Assembly (NCBI GenBank): GCA_009741485.1
Contig: CM019215.1
Coordinates: forward strand, 77,279,179-77,343,178
Origin: Malurus cyaneus samueli
Taxonomy: Eukaryota; Chordata; Aves; Passeriformes; Maluridae
Reading direction: 5' to 3'
DNA length: 64,000 bases
Part shown: positions 40,466 through 54,591 of the stretch, in pieces
Layout of the letters: each line of letters starts with the position of its first letter
Numbering within the stretch: the first letter of the stretch is position 1
Translations under genes and position numbers: made by a program
The notes under the pieces: model-generated
What the model was told of the DNA's origin: nothing
What the model saw: the letters and a program-made list of their open reading frames with translations, nothing else
The model's database searches: none

Positions 40466-43400
40466 AGAAGACAAATGTTCCGATTAACAATAAGAAAATT
40501 CTGCATTAGGAGGATTGATACTTTGACATTTCTTTGCGGGGAGAAGCAAGAACCAGTGAATACTGTTCTATTGCATAAATACATGCGTGTGATTCTGCAG
40601 TGCTGGAGAAAAATGGTTTTGAATTTTGTAATCACTGACCATTCCATCCAAATTTATGAGATTTTTTTCTGGCACATATGGATAAGTCTCAGTCTGTGCA
40701 AGTAATATGTGGTCTGTGGGGCAAAGATCATGTATTTTTATCAGTTCACAAAATCTCACCACTTCCAAGAGTAAGCCTTGTAAAATGATAATCATCTTTA
40801 AGCACCTCTGTCAATTGACACAAATATTCACAAAAAATCCAACTGACCATGCAATGGATACCAGTATCTAAATAGGATGGACATCTTGGTTGAACATAAA
40901 CTCAGAATTTTTAAGAGAGACATACTAAAAACCACCAAGTGGCTCTGTGTACTAAGGGGTTTTGTTGGTTGCTGCGTCTGCAGTGCGCCTACTCCTTTAC
41001 TTTTTAACAGCCTTTTCATGCCCTTCCACACAAGTTTTACATATATTGACAGTGATGGCCAAGATGTTCTTGTCGAGCTATAAATATGTCAGGCTTGATC
41101 TTTCTTCAGCTCAAGAGACACCTAGAAGAAGGCAAAATTTCATTTTATAGAAATCCTCTTGACAGTCATAAACTCACACAATAACAGACAAACCTTTAGG
41201 TGAGATATTGACAAACTGGCACAAATCAACCAAACTTCAAGGCTTCAGGCTCTCGTCTGCAGTCTCTCCCTCACTGCTTGGTGTTCAGAACACGACAGCA
41301 TGAGATACTCTATATTAATGAAGTTTCATGCCAGTGAAATGAGATAATTGCAGATGTGGGAATACAGTATACACAATTAAAGGTTTCAGTGACATGCTGT
41401 GACATTGTTAACAAAAAAATTTGCAACACTTAAACTAGCATAGGGCTTCTGAAACATGTTTATATTGACACAACTCAGAAGAGAATTGTGACTGTATTTC
41501 CTTAATGCCTTCTAGTTCTTCTCGGCTTCTATAAAGTAGATTAACAATGAAGCCCTTTGTCCATAATAAACAATATTTTGCATCAGAAGCCTAGGGAGTT
41601 TGAATGTTTCTGAAAACTACTAATTTAGTCATTCAAGGTCTCCCAGGAAGAAATTTGGACTAATATCAAGATTAGCCTTTAAACCACTTTTTCCGATAAA
41701 TCATGAATATGATTACAACAACCATTCCCAAAGCACTTCCAGATGCATATAGTACAGGAGAGGTAGTTCATACATCATGCCATGCCCCAGAAACAGCAAT
41801 AGACTCCCAAAGTCACTTAGAATTAAATTATGTCTGGAAGTGTTAGAAATGCATAAAAGGCTAAACTGAACAATGCAGAATTTTCTGTCAAGAAGGAAAG
41901 ACTCGGACCACTCAATATGAGTCATAAGCGAACTTCCATTTATTGTAAACAATGTCCAATTTTATAACATACATAATTAGCTCATACATATTCTGTAATA
42001 CATGTATTTCATAGGTCCACTCTTACATTCAACTCCCTTAATGATTCCTTGCCAAATTTCCCTTATCTACTTCTACTCTTTTCCCAAGGCTAACTACACA
42101 AATATCTCGTAGGGAGTTTCCAGCAGCTTAAAAACATGATGTCCTTGCATTGCCTTCCCATCGCCTCAGAAGGATGGTTCACACAATTTCGGCAATTATT
42201 CTATCTGAGGTGACACCTGCATTCCTTCATCTCAACAAGCTGTAAAATGTCTACGTGATTCTTCTCAGCTTAGCTACTTCCACATCTCTGTGTACTCTTT
42301 GCAAGGCCATATGTAACGCTGGCTATTTTAAGAGAGTCATGATAATCTTGTCACAGAACTCACTAAGGTCAAAATAATGTCATATGCTGTAAGGAGTTAA
42401 AGAGCACCAGTGCCTGTTTGAAACACTGCTCAGGCCACAGTAGAACTTTGCCATGAGATGAGGGCAGAAGGGAGTGACAGAATGGCATGAACTCCAGGCC
42501 TGGCCAGATCTGCTGCTCATCTTGGTTAACACATCTGGGCAGAAATTCCCACTGTGGCAAACTGAGTAGAGCAACTGCTCGTACACAAATCATTGGTCAT
42601 ACAAAGACCACCCTGAGTTATGGCACGGGGGGCACCTGTGACCATCAACAACCAACTAAGCCCACCCAAACATCCTCCTATGGATACCCAAAACATGGAC
42701 TGTAAGAGAAGCCCCACAGTAGGACCTTGAAATAAGATAAAGGCGATGCTATTGTCTGGGTGTTATTTCAGACCTAGTGGAGGTTCACAAAGCTGGGGGA
42801 CAACAGTGTATCACTGTAAATGGACACAAAGAAAATGCAGGATTTATGGAACACAAGGGAAGCCAAGTCAGCAACCACGCTGAATCAGTTCCAATTGGGT
42901 ACAACATAATGCTGGCGGGAGGAAATTTTGACCCATCAACTCAAGAAACCTACCAACTAAAACAAAGAGAAGACTGATCATGTGGTCTTATCAGCACGAG
43001 AAGTGAGGGAATGATTTAACCAATATATAAGAGAACTGTGTAGCCAATAGATTAATTCCTTTGTTGCTAAAATTTGAAGTTTTGAAGCCATGGATATCCC
43101 ACACTGAGAAGCCCAGGGTGAAGAAAAAAAACATCAGACAGCACTGGATCTACAGGTGGTATCTTCTACTTGATCCCTTTCTCCTCTATCTTTTTTTTTT
43201 TTATTTCTATTCTCTACCTCACATTCATTGTTAAGCAAAATCTGTATTACCGACTTTGGCATATTGTCTTGCTTGCACCATAATTTAGGCAAAGGTATTT
43301 CTCAATACTTAATCTTTGATAACATGCCTTGATATAAAACAGATAATCCTACAAAGTGCATGTAGTGCTAGGACAAGGAAAACTGAAAGAAAGAATGTTT

Positions 43401-46400
43401 AAACTAGTTATTAGGAATAAATTCTTTCTGTGAGGTGATGAGGCACTGATGAGCAAGGTTGCTCAAAGAAGATGATGCCATCCCTGAAGTGTTCAGTGGG
43501 GATTCAGCACCTGGTCTGTGGGAAGGTGTTCTGCCCATGGCAGGGCTTGAACGGGATGATTTTTTTAAGTTCACTCCCAACCCAAATAATTGTATTATTC
43601 TATGAATATTCCTCCTTTCCTTGAAAAGACGTAGATATATCATCCTCTCTAATTTTTAAGGTTCACCTTCTGCTGAATCTCCTCTCTCTCTCTCTAGATC
43701 ATGTTCAACTTATAAATATTAGCTCACTTATATTTAATGATGCACATAATTTTTCAATACTTGGATCCATTTCCAGATTGTTATCATTTTGTTAAACTTC
43801 ATACACAAAGGTTGAAACTTTCCATGGTAGATATTTCCTCATCATATAATACGTCATTATTTATTTTTAAAGTATCAACAAAAGAATCTATTGTCATAAT
43901 TATAATAAAGAAACACTATTTACACTTTTTATTGTTCTTTTGCTGGTTCACAGCTACTTTGCTGGTGCTGCACTAGTTTGAATTGTAACACACAGTTGTC
44001 AGTCTGTAAGGGACATGCCATTTCTCATTCCTCTGGAGAATTGCAGCTGCCTGCTCACTGGTGCAGCTGAGGCTGCTGGAGGAGCACAGAGTCCCACCCT
44101 CCCAGGCACTCTGTGCACTCTTGCAAAAATGAATGTAAGAAGTGGTGGAAACAGACTGCAGTGAATAGTACTCCCAAACATGAAAAGATCTGACTCCAAA
44201 CTAAAAATTGCTATCTGTGAGCATCAGTGTTGCCTACCGATCAGGTCAGTAGCTGTCAATCTCACAAACATTTCACAGTTCTTATAGTTGTCTAAGTTTG
44301 GAAAGGCATAATTTTTCTGACCCTTTTTAGAACACATACGAAAAATGTCACAAACCTAGGATGACAAAATTTTAGAAGACTGAATTAAAATTGCCCGTCC
44401 AATTATAACGGCCAATTTCTATACTCAATTCTCTGCAGATTTTTCTTGTTTTATACATAAAAATGGGCACCTTCAGGAACAAACAATGACTGCACTCTGA
44501 GTTATTTATTGACAGTGGGAAGATGCAGAAAAAACTCTTGCAAAACAAGAAAATGCATTACACCCATGAGCAGCTGCACTTTTCCCCATAGAAGTAGGCG
44601 CTGTCTTCTCTTTCAAATTTCTGTGCTATAGTAAACAACTTTTCTCCCACTAATATCTTTCATAACTGACCATCATTTTGGTTTTGCATCTCTTTAAAAC
44701 CAAAATACAAAATTCATTGACAAAGCTTGGTGGGTACTCATGACTATTACAAAAGTGGCTCAAAATTATTAAATGTTATTCAAGTGGTAAATTACTTGAA
44801 AAAAAAAATCTTTTTCATTTCAGATTAAGATTCAAAGTCACTTGACGTTTTGAACAATTTTTACATATCTTGTGCCATTTCTCCACCTGTCAAACAGAGA
44901 TAATTTTCATCTCTCTCCTGGAGAGGAATTTTCAAGAAGAATAAAGGCTTTCTAAGAAAAGCTTACCTATTATTTCATAGGCAGTTCAATACAGAGATGA
45001 TATGAAGTAAAATATGACATGGCAGTAGAGAATGAATGATGGCATAAATTAAATTCAGCCCTCAAATAACTCTTAGAACATTGTTCTTTCCACAGAGTCA
45101 CAATTCCTGTAGAAAAAAATGGTACTGTAGATCCTCTGCACACATACTCCTATGATAAAAGATGGAATACCTGAAATAACCTGCTAAAACATCTGAATAT
45201 TTGAATTCATTATGCTAATTATATCAGTATATCATTAACCAGGAGTCATTAATGTATGCCTGAGCTTGTTAAATTATGTCAAACACTTCTCCATGTTGCA
45301 TGTTACTTTTTTTTTCTTCTTCCAGATATTTTTCTTTCTTCTTCCCAATAACTTTCATTCTTTTTTTCTGAACCTGAATCATATAATAGCATTCTGGTAG
45401 GATATGTAAAAAAAATTGGCAACAATACACTTGCAACAGAAGTTTGAGGCTTAAAAAGAATTTTATTTTTTCTCAATTCGTAACATTTGTAAGAGCAGCT
45501 AAAAATCATAATTGCCTTTTTTGATACAGGTGATATAAAATCCCTTGTCAATGCACTATCTAATTTCAACTTCATGTCTTCCAGTATTATTTATTTCTGT
45601 ATTTCTTCCCTTCTTTGGATTTATTATTTTTTTTAGCCAGCTGCACAATATTTCCACATGTCAAATCAATGCCTATACTTTGAACTCCTTATTTATTTCC
45701 ATGTTTGTAATCTGAAACAGAACTGGTTTGTGATTTTACAGGTGAGATATATTATCAACTATACATTCTAAAATGTTCCAAAACCACAAGAGTTAATCAT
45801 TAGTTTAAAATTATGCTTTATTTTCAACAGGATTAATGAGTTTGAAACAAAAAGAGTGTCTGTCTCATCTGCCTGAAAACAAACCTTGATGTGAGAATTG
45901 AAAATCAACAGAATTCAGTACACTTGCTGCTTCAAAAAATGGCTGGTATTTAATAAACTCCTATCTACCTGGAGTTGAAAAGGGGCAGATATTTTAATTC
46001 TTTTTATGTTCTATTTCGGTTCATGCAAGAGAGAAAGAGACATAAGCCCAGTATTCAGTAAAGAGCAATGAGAAGGATGCTAGCTTATTGTCTCAAAATC
46101 AGCAGACACTGAGCAGTCACTAATTCCATGTTCTATATGTGTACACATATGCACACATATACATATATACATGTCTTAGAAAACAAAAGAAACATCAATT
46201 TTTAGTTCTTATCTGGAGAAGATTTAACACATTAATAATTTTTAGAATGTGCATACTGTAACTGCATTCAATCTGAGAGCTCGACATGTCTCCAAAAGCA
46301 TCTGCAGGAACAGATGCCTACACAATTTTTTAGAGTTCCTGCATGCAAAACACTACATAAATTGTGTGAATCTCTTCACAGAGTCTGCTGAGAACATTAG

Positions 46401-49400
46401 GCTAGGTAATACTGCTATAGGATTTGCAAATGTCAAAAAGCCCCTTAGAAATTGATTTTACTTTGAATTTTCTGTGTTTGTATAGACTACATGTATTTAT
46501 AGTGGGTCTGTTTCCATATATACACAGATGTATGTTTACAAAGAAGGAAAAATACCAGTATTATTTTATATCCATATGTTGGTTATATATAGTTCTCTCA
46601 GACAAAGACTGAAAGAAAACACTGCATTTAGAAAGCACAGTGATATCAGTAAGGGTTATCACTTCACTGCTATCAGATAAAAAGAAATTTTCTGCTTTGT
46701 GCTGGGCTTCAGGAGAAGAAAACGATAAATATGCATGTGTAAGCAAAACAGTCATGCTATCAGCAAATGCAGCAGACCTTCAAAGGGTTTCATTTTTAAG
46801 TTCTTGGTTTTGATCTACTTTTATTTTCCTCAAATATTCACTTTTGCAGTGAAAGACAGTAGAGGTCATTTCTGAAACAACATTTTATAGTTTAGAGCCA
46901 AATACTTTAATAAGGTCATCCATTTCCCTTTCCATGAAACAGTTTAAATGCAAAAGCTACTTATTCTAAACTAAAAAAAACCTACTTATAAACTTGAAAT
47001 GCAGTGTGCAAATTGCTCCTGCTGTAATACTGCAGCATTGAATCTAATAAAGTGGCAGAATAAGCAAGCCACATACAGTGACTGACCAGCTAATCCCATA
47101 AAAATGAGGAATAGCTGAAGGCAAAATATAACAAGCCTAATTTTTTTCTCTCACTTTAACTGGATTAGAAGAAAATCAGGCTGAAAGAAAAACATCAGAG
47201 TTGCAGAATTAGAGCTTGATTTACCCCTTCCTTTGTGGAATCGTGTGCATCTGTCCAGAAAGAACTGGAAATGTTCATGGTATCAGAGCAGTGGCACGTA
47301 AGGCTGGTTCAAGTGCAAATAATAGCTCAGAACACAAGAAGGCAGCAAGTCTGTTCTAATATAGAAGATAATTAGAAAATTATTAATTTCCATGAGTGAT
47401 TTCCAGCTGTTGCATATTTTCCACTGCCCTGCAAATGCCTGGCTGAGAGTGTTCCGAGGAGCTCTCCTTGCAGCACAAGGTGGCCAGCCCGGAGCTGTGG
47501 CACGCGCCACAGCACAGACACACTGGTCCCACAGTCACTGAGGGGCTTGGAGCAAAATGCATGTCCAGCACAATCCTGCTGTTCAGCATCCCTCAGGTCC
47601 AAACAGGGGAGAAAACTTCCACCAGAAAACAACAAAAAAAAAGTTTGTGAAAAAAGTTTTTGCCTCCGGAAAACATTAAAACAAAGTTTAAAGAAAGAGC
47701 TAGGCTTCTGAGGGTACAATGTCATAGAACTGACTGACTACCAGTTTCATAATCCAAAACTTTAAAAATTTCTGTTTTCTGACTATGATGTAATTCAATC
47801 TTTAAACCAATTGCACCTGCTTATTAAAATCAACAACTGAAAGTTTAACATAAAGGTGCAGTTTTTGATGACTGTGACGAAGAAAGAACATTTAAAACAA
47901 AATAGGTGAATTGGAGGGTTAAGAAGTCAACAGATTACGAAGATCTTAACTAAAATTCAAGCCATGGAGAAAGCTGAGGCTGGATGATGAAAGGACATGC
48001 TTGTCCTAAAATCACAATTATCACTAAAACCTATTTAAACTTACAATTATTTTCCTGTAATTTAATTGACTATAAAAATTTGTCTTGAGCTCTGATATTG
48101 ATCACCTGTTTCTGAAAATGCTGACCATCTCTTCTGAGAAAGACAAAACTCTTAAATTTTGAGAGAACATAAACACCATCTAAGGATGGGAGCAATTATT
48201 TGTTGGCTATTCCCATAAAAAGCTAGGATTAAGAACTCAGGCTAAGCGCTGTTATGACGGCCTCAAATAAAGATCTTTGTTGACTTCCCTTTATTTATTT
48301 AAACTTTCCTTATTTCATAAATTGTCAGGCCATGCGTTGACTCACATCTCAATGAGTTTTCATGAGTTTTTTGAGCTTAACAAAATGAGCCTGCTGTGCC
48401 TATGCTGGGGGTTACTGTGCTCCTCTGGTGTGCCACATGTTCCATGACATGTAGACCCATCCTCATCGTGGAGCAGCACATGCCCATGGGATAGAAACAT
48501 GACACTCATCACTTCATACACAAGATTATGTGAAGTTTTATGAGGAAAACACACTTTTTAAAAGATTTTTATTAACGTTTTAAAATCTTTCTGTCATTTT
48601 GGACTGATCACCAGGCCCAGAGATTGCTTTGTCAATCTCATAGTTTGTGCTACAGCTAGTGTGGGAGCTGGAAGTGGATGCCATCTGTGAGATGAAAGGA
48701 GGGATTCAGACAGTTCTATTTTCTATTTTGCTATTTTAAAAAGAGCACAAATATTAAAAGGCTGCTGATGGCAACCTCTTTACTAATACATTAGCTCCAA
48801 GAGAGTGAGCTCGTGCTCTGTAGCAAGAACAAGACACCTTTAGGGAGAAATCTACGTGGGTACTTTATATTTTTTAAATGACAGTTATCATCTCAGGCAC
48901 AGACTACTGCCCTGTCCCACCAGAGGGTATTGTCTCCCTGACCAGCAGCTTCTGAACAACAAAAAGATATCTGTAGGAGATAACCCAGATGGTTTCACTG
49001 CTAACACATGGTGAGTGATGGTTCATCACATATTTATAATTTGCTTCTTCTACTGTGGTAGGCCTGGGGGTGCCACTTCCTGCTGGTTATACCCATTTTA
49101 CAACACCTTGTCTACTACCATCCTGAGGAGTTAGGTGAAACAGTGGGAATGTCTCTCACATCAGGGACATGATTAATGAAAGCAGCTAAGGCAGATGTCT
49201 CAGAAGGAAGAGAAAACTATGTGCTATAGTGTCACAGCTATCACGAGCAGTAACAAATTGCTGGTGGTACTCCGGGCTCAGCTCAATTTTAATGCATGAT
49301 GTGTGCACAACTAGAGAAGGTATATGTTACACATGCTAAAAGTCGATGGGAGAATACAAACAAAGGTGTCTGAAACACGTTTGTCATCCACAGCTGTCCC

Positions 49401-50175
49401 ACTAGAGGTATTCAGCATGGATTCAGCCTGTCTGCTTTAGAAACAGCCAACTCTCGATGTCAGCTGTGCAGGGCAATTTGGCCAGGGAGGCATAAAGCTT
49501 TCGTTAGACAGGATTGCCACAGCAACAGCATAGTCCCACTGCCTTTTGTAACATTTGGAAGAGAGAAAGTCCTTCCAAAGGGAATTTTGAGAAGGAGGCC
49601 ATGTCATTTGACTGTTAGAGTTAGTAAACTGGAAACACCTTCCTTTGGCACGTAGAACTAGTTTACTAGTGTAAGTCACATGTCCGAAATGAGGTTTGAT
49701 TAAGAGTCCTCTCACATTTTAGGTCTATTTTCACTTCTAATTCCTTTTACCTGTTTTGGGCATCTATGGGAAACTTTACCTGCTGTACCCTACCACTAGC
49801 AATGCAAAAGACTGTGTGGTTCCTTTTGTTAAAGAATGGAAATACAGTTCTTATCATCTAATCAGCTTTGATGGAGCTGCCATCTGAGCTGGCCTTTAGC
49901 TCACCATGCCTGTTTTTGTTGAGTACAGCACTCGCTCTGAGCAGAAGCTGACAAATGGCCCATTAGTACTGACCATCATGGATCTACCGGCACAAGAACC
50001 ACGCTTCATATCTTCTGAACCTAGTCAAGCAAAAGATACCTATCCAAGAATAGTAGGATGCAATGTCCATCAAGTCAATAACCTTATGCAATACAGATCA
50101 TCAAATGTTTCACTTCTGGATGAAGAATTATTTTCTCATTAAAAACAAAAATGTAAGGAATATCAGGTTAAAATA
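40466..50175 (+). repeat. Direct repeat A', copy 2, ending at the gap
   Basis: This is a second copy of 29267-39090, about 114 bp shorter. Most differences are single-base losses, often in short homopolymers; examples are the CR1 fragment at 43348-43606 and the A run at 47634-47642 (9 A here, 19 in copy 1). A minority are clean substitutions, mostly transitions: 35351 C to 46475 T, 37849 T to 48942 C, and 38750 C to T in this copy. That mixture looks like a second haplotype plus unpolished indels. Confidence 0.92.
43348..43606 (+). mobile_element. CR1 LINE fragment (within A'), with deletions
   Basis: This second direct copy of 32177-32452 is shortened by many small deletions, for example in the GAAGAT...CCATCCCTGAAGTG stretch and in CATGGCAGGGCTTGAACGG. 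The losses look like unpolished indels rather than independent decay. Confidence 0.88.
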
Positions 50176-50200
50176 NNNNNNNNNNNNNNNNNNNNNNNNN
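50176..50200. other. Assembly gap of 25 N
   Basis: The gap joins the truncated end of A' to the first base of C. Comparison with 39091-39506 and 60695-61079 suggests the missing sequence is about 0.4 kb, made of the 38-bp linker and module B, so 25 is a placeholder length. Confidence 0.97.
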
Positions 50201-53102
50201 CAGTGATGGATACTCTCCAGTAACTGCTCTTCAGTAACTCTGGGATTGTTTGTTTTGTCTATACTAAATTCCATAGCCAATAAATATTCAGTTATCTTAA
50301 GAAAACAAACACAACTACTGTTGCCTATTTGTGACTGAATATGTTAAAAGGAATGCACTGCTTGATTCAGTCACGGTTTTTCTTTTACTGGAAAGAAGAT
50401 ACATCAAAACGTCTACAGACTCCTCTAAATAGAGTTTTCAATGTTTGTTGTTTGATTTAGTTCAAAAGAATGATACTGACAGTGGGCAAGTCAGACATTT
50501 TGACAACTCCTGTTGCAAGGGGTTTTGCTTTAACATCAATATCTCTCAGTTGGCTTGAATTGGTTTTTGTGGGGAGGGCATTCTTGTCATAGCTAATGGT
50601 CTTTAAGATTGCTTCATATGGGATTTGTCTGCAGAATTACTGTGTGACCTTTATATTTAATTTAAAGTGCTACAATAAAACACAAAATGGCACAAAAAGT
50701 AACTAAAATTCTCCTCAGTGACATAATACCAACAAAGTTTTCATTTACTGATGGAAGAAAAAAAATCCATGGAAGATTAAAACATCAAATGGAGGTGTTA
50801 TGCACAGATGCCACCCAAAATGCTCGTTGATATATGTACTTCACTTGCTCTCTTCCTTTGACTGAGAAAGATCTGCTGGTTGTGTGTGAGGTGTGGTCAC
50901 AAACTTTGCAAAGAAAGCTCTAAAAACATTCAACATCCATGGAGGGACTTATTAACTATTGCAATACAGAAGGTGGTGTAACTCGTAAGAAAAACAGTGC
51001 ATTATTGGGAAATGCAGGGCTACACAAGAGATCTCTAAAATTCCTACTTCTGCCAACAACTAGTGTTTATCTTACTGTTACAATAACTATAAGCACAGCC
51101 AATGGAAATAGTCCATTTAAGCACTCTTCAGACTGCCTCTAGAGAAATTACATTTTCAGTGACAAGTTTTCCATTTTGATAGCTTTGAAATTATTTCTTC
51201 AAAATAAAATTTCCTCAACCTATGAATTACTGTCTGCTTATTATTCTGGTTGCCAGGATTTGCAAGCTCTTTGCTTATGTTCTCTCTTCTCATCCTCTAT
51301 TAAACCACTGTGTTAATCCCATCAGCTTCAGCTACTTAAAGATTCTTAAACATGGGATTTTCTGATCACCTCTGCTACTAGGAATGTCATTCTCTGCATG
51401 AAAAATTCTCCTTTGCATGATTATTTCACGTTTCTTGTCAGTTTAGGACAAGATGCTCATATTTTTCCATGCTGATTGTGTGTGGATGCAAATTTATTAT
51501 CTGGGAGATGAGGAAAGAGGGCAGACAGTACTTAAAATATATCATATTGGTTTACTTATGTAGGAAAATAGTGTATGGGACATTCTTGATCTTGTGAAAT
51601 AAAAAAACAAAAAATGGTTAATTGGGCTGATGTACCATCCCAGCTGCCTACAACCTTTCATGGAATATGCCATTCCATTTCCTTCATAGTTTAATTGCCA
51701 TGGCTAATGATGGTGGCTCCATCAGTTTCACAGCTCCTCAGTTGCTGCATTTCCCCCCCACACTACTCCAGTGGAAGTGCCTATGAGAGATGAAATCTGG
51801 AAGACTTCTCAATAATTAGGAGATATTCACCTTTTTGTTCCTTTTTCACCTCTACAGCTCCTTTCTGTTGCTCTCAACTTACTGCAGCAGGGTGTTATCC
51901 ACTTCCTTTACCTGGATTTCATCCCACAGCTTCTTGGAGGTAATGATTTGGACCCTGTGGTTTTCATGCTCCTTCACAGATTATTGGTAAAATTTAGGAC
52001 TGAACACTTAACATTGGATGAGTACTTAGTCCTCCAGTATTTTTATTTTCTTTCAAGGCAATTTACTGTTATGCTCAACTAGAGACAGAAGTTTGCAAAA
52101 ATTGCAAGACATTCTCCATGATTCTTTAGTTCTTCATTAAGTCTGGATTACCCTCACCACTTAGAATTTTACTTTCCCCATTATAGTCTATCAGGATCAG
52201 ATTAATTGTTTTTCTACGTGGTCCAAAAGCACATGGGGTGAACATTGTCTTTCCACCTGCTTCCTAATTGTTTGAGACATCTGGGTTCAAGAGAGTATTA
52301 AAAATACTTCTAACGATTCTAAATACTTCTAAATACGTCCTGAATGATTTCTCATTGCAGATACCAGAGCTTTTAATAGATATATAAATCCATATACTGA
52401 GCCAATAAATACCTAACTCTGGGTTTTAAATGTCAAGCTGGAGATAGAAAGTTTTTGCCTTGGTGACCTAATAGTAACTTCTCAGAATAGTTTTTTTAAT
52501 GTGTATAAATATGTCAGTTAATATCAAGTATAGTTGGATACAGGTTAATGCAAATCACATGAGTATTGACATGTAATTTGACTGCATGGAATGCAGCCTT
52601 AACTAATGTGAAGTCTTTCAGAATGTTTTGTAGAGACAATAAGTTTACTCAACAGCATGAATTGACTTCTTAAATTGTAAAAAGGAACTATTTCCTTCCA
52701 CTGAATCAAGAGAGAGGACTCAGAAATTAAAGCTGTATTTCCACTCTACTATGGTAAACACTACTACAGCATGACAAGTACCCAGAATATCCAATTATTC
52801 TTTGTACCTTAGTTTTCCCAACTTAGTTTCCAACATAAAACAAACAAACTACTGACCTCTTGGTATAAAAACTATGACATCATCTCCTGGTTAGAAGGAA
52901 TGAAAAATACTGGCTAAAAAATCATGATGAGATCGTACAGTTTAAATTTCTCAACCACATTGCTGTCACCAGATCAGCTGACTCACTTGCAGACTTACAT
53001 GTTTTCCTTGATAATAATACTAGAAAAAATTGCTGTATTCAGTCCTCACTTATTTCTGGCAGTGCAAAAATGTTCCATTATTTACACTTTTCTATAACTT
53101 CT
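50201..53102 (+). repeat. Direct repeat C, copy 1
   Basis: This matches 61080-64000 in the same orientation. Near the gap this copy has extra 1-bp losses relative to C' (for example a T at the start of the segment and bases in short homopolymers); further away the two become nearly identical. The match ends only because the window ends. The 67-codon frame at 50939-51142 is unremarkable and no gene was recognised. Confidence 0.92.
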
Positions 53103-54591
53103 CAATATTTCTTGATTTCTGTTATTGAATGTTGCAAACGTGAAAATCTATAACTAGCACAAGTGCATAAACTGGTGATTCCATGTGTTGTAATGGAACA
53201 TGAATGAATTAACTGGAGTAATCTTGTATTTGTGTCCAATCAGATATTCACAGTGTCAAAAGTGCACCTAGAAATGCTGATATATTTTCCTAGCAAAATT
53301 CAATCATTTCATAACATGTTATTGATAACTTATTACCTACTGAACTTTTAGCTGCCACGTTTTTCACACCCATCTATTTGAAGAAAAAAGTTATCTACTT
53401 TTGCACTCTTACAGGGAATTATCAAATTACTGCAGTGAAGCTTCATAAAGGAAATATTCTTTTTAGAGGTTGTTTTTGAGAAGACTTTGGAAACAATTAT
53501 TAGGCAAGGACACGTAGGAGAAGAGTTACTCTTCAGAATCAAAGAAGGATAAAACACCTGTGGTGCCATCTATAACAGAAGTCACATACTTAAGATTTTA
53601 ATTAAAAGAGAACCCTTGCACCAAACAAATGTTAATCTAAACAGAGCAGAGTGCGTTTAAAAATATCTTGCCTCAACTACCTTAATTGCTGGGCTAGTGA
53701 CCTATTAATTAAATTAAGAAATAAATGGTTTCTGTGACCATTTTGTATTTTATGAAAATTAGAAACAACAAATACATCACTAAACTTAGAAATACAGTCT
53801 CAGAAAACAGATTAGAATAAAATAAAATCATTATGAAAGGTCACTATTACACTTAGATTAATATTTCAGAGGACTGAATCATTTGGTCACTAAAGATGAA
53901 GGGCTTTTTTTCTATTCTATTCTATTTTCTAATATTTTCTAATTCTTTCCCACATCTCACTGACAGCTAGCATCTAGTGGTTTCTTTCCACCTCCTCATG
54001 CACAGCAGCTCAATGCTTACTTAGGTTTAATAACATGTGGTTCTTTAGAAATAAGAATCTAAGATGATAATAAATGATTTCTTAATACTTCCATTACAGT
54101 GTTCACCTTCTGGGCTGGAAGTCATTTCCCTTGAGAAAATTAAATGTTGTCAGGATAAATTGAAAAAATCATTGCTGCCTATAAGTTCACTTGCTATTGA
54201 GCAAGGAACCTTCTTTCCCAAAAGAATGAAAATCCCAATATTTTATCTTCTGGGGAGGGTGCTTTGGGATTTATTAAATCAGTGAGATACAGAAGATCCC
54301 AGGCAAAGTGAGAATAGAATAGGACAATAGCAGCTGCCTTTCTCAGAAAATTGTTCTGGTTGATACAAAAAATGGTGAATCACCCCTTAGGATGCGCAGT
54401 CTGTGCAGAAAGAGATTTGATTCAAATCAGATTAGATTTCTGCCCTTTACAGTTGCAGAGTGTTTCTCACTCTGATTTAGAAATGCAGACACAGACTAAA
54501 GAAACTTGAATGGTGTATGTGTTTCAGATGGAATCTTTGTGTCCCGGTCTCCTTTGTGACTCATTTAGAAACCTTGAATCTCATAAGCCAT
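53103..54591. other. Unrepeated non-coding segment; no gene seen
   Basis: This is AT-rich sequence between the end of the visible C match and the solo LTR. Frames of about 73 codons at 53348-53569 (minus) and 54064-54285 (plus) have no recognisable domain. A small TTCTA-like repeat lies near 53914-53945. Because C' runs off the window, this segment may also be duplicated beyond it. Confidence 0.6.
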
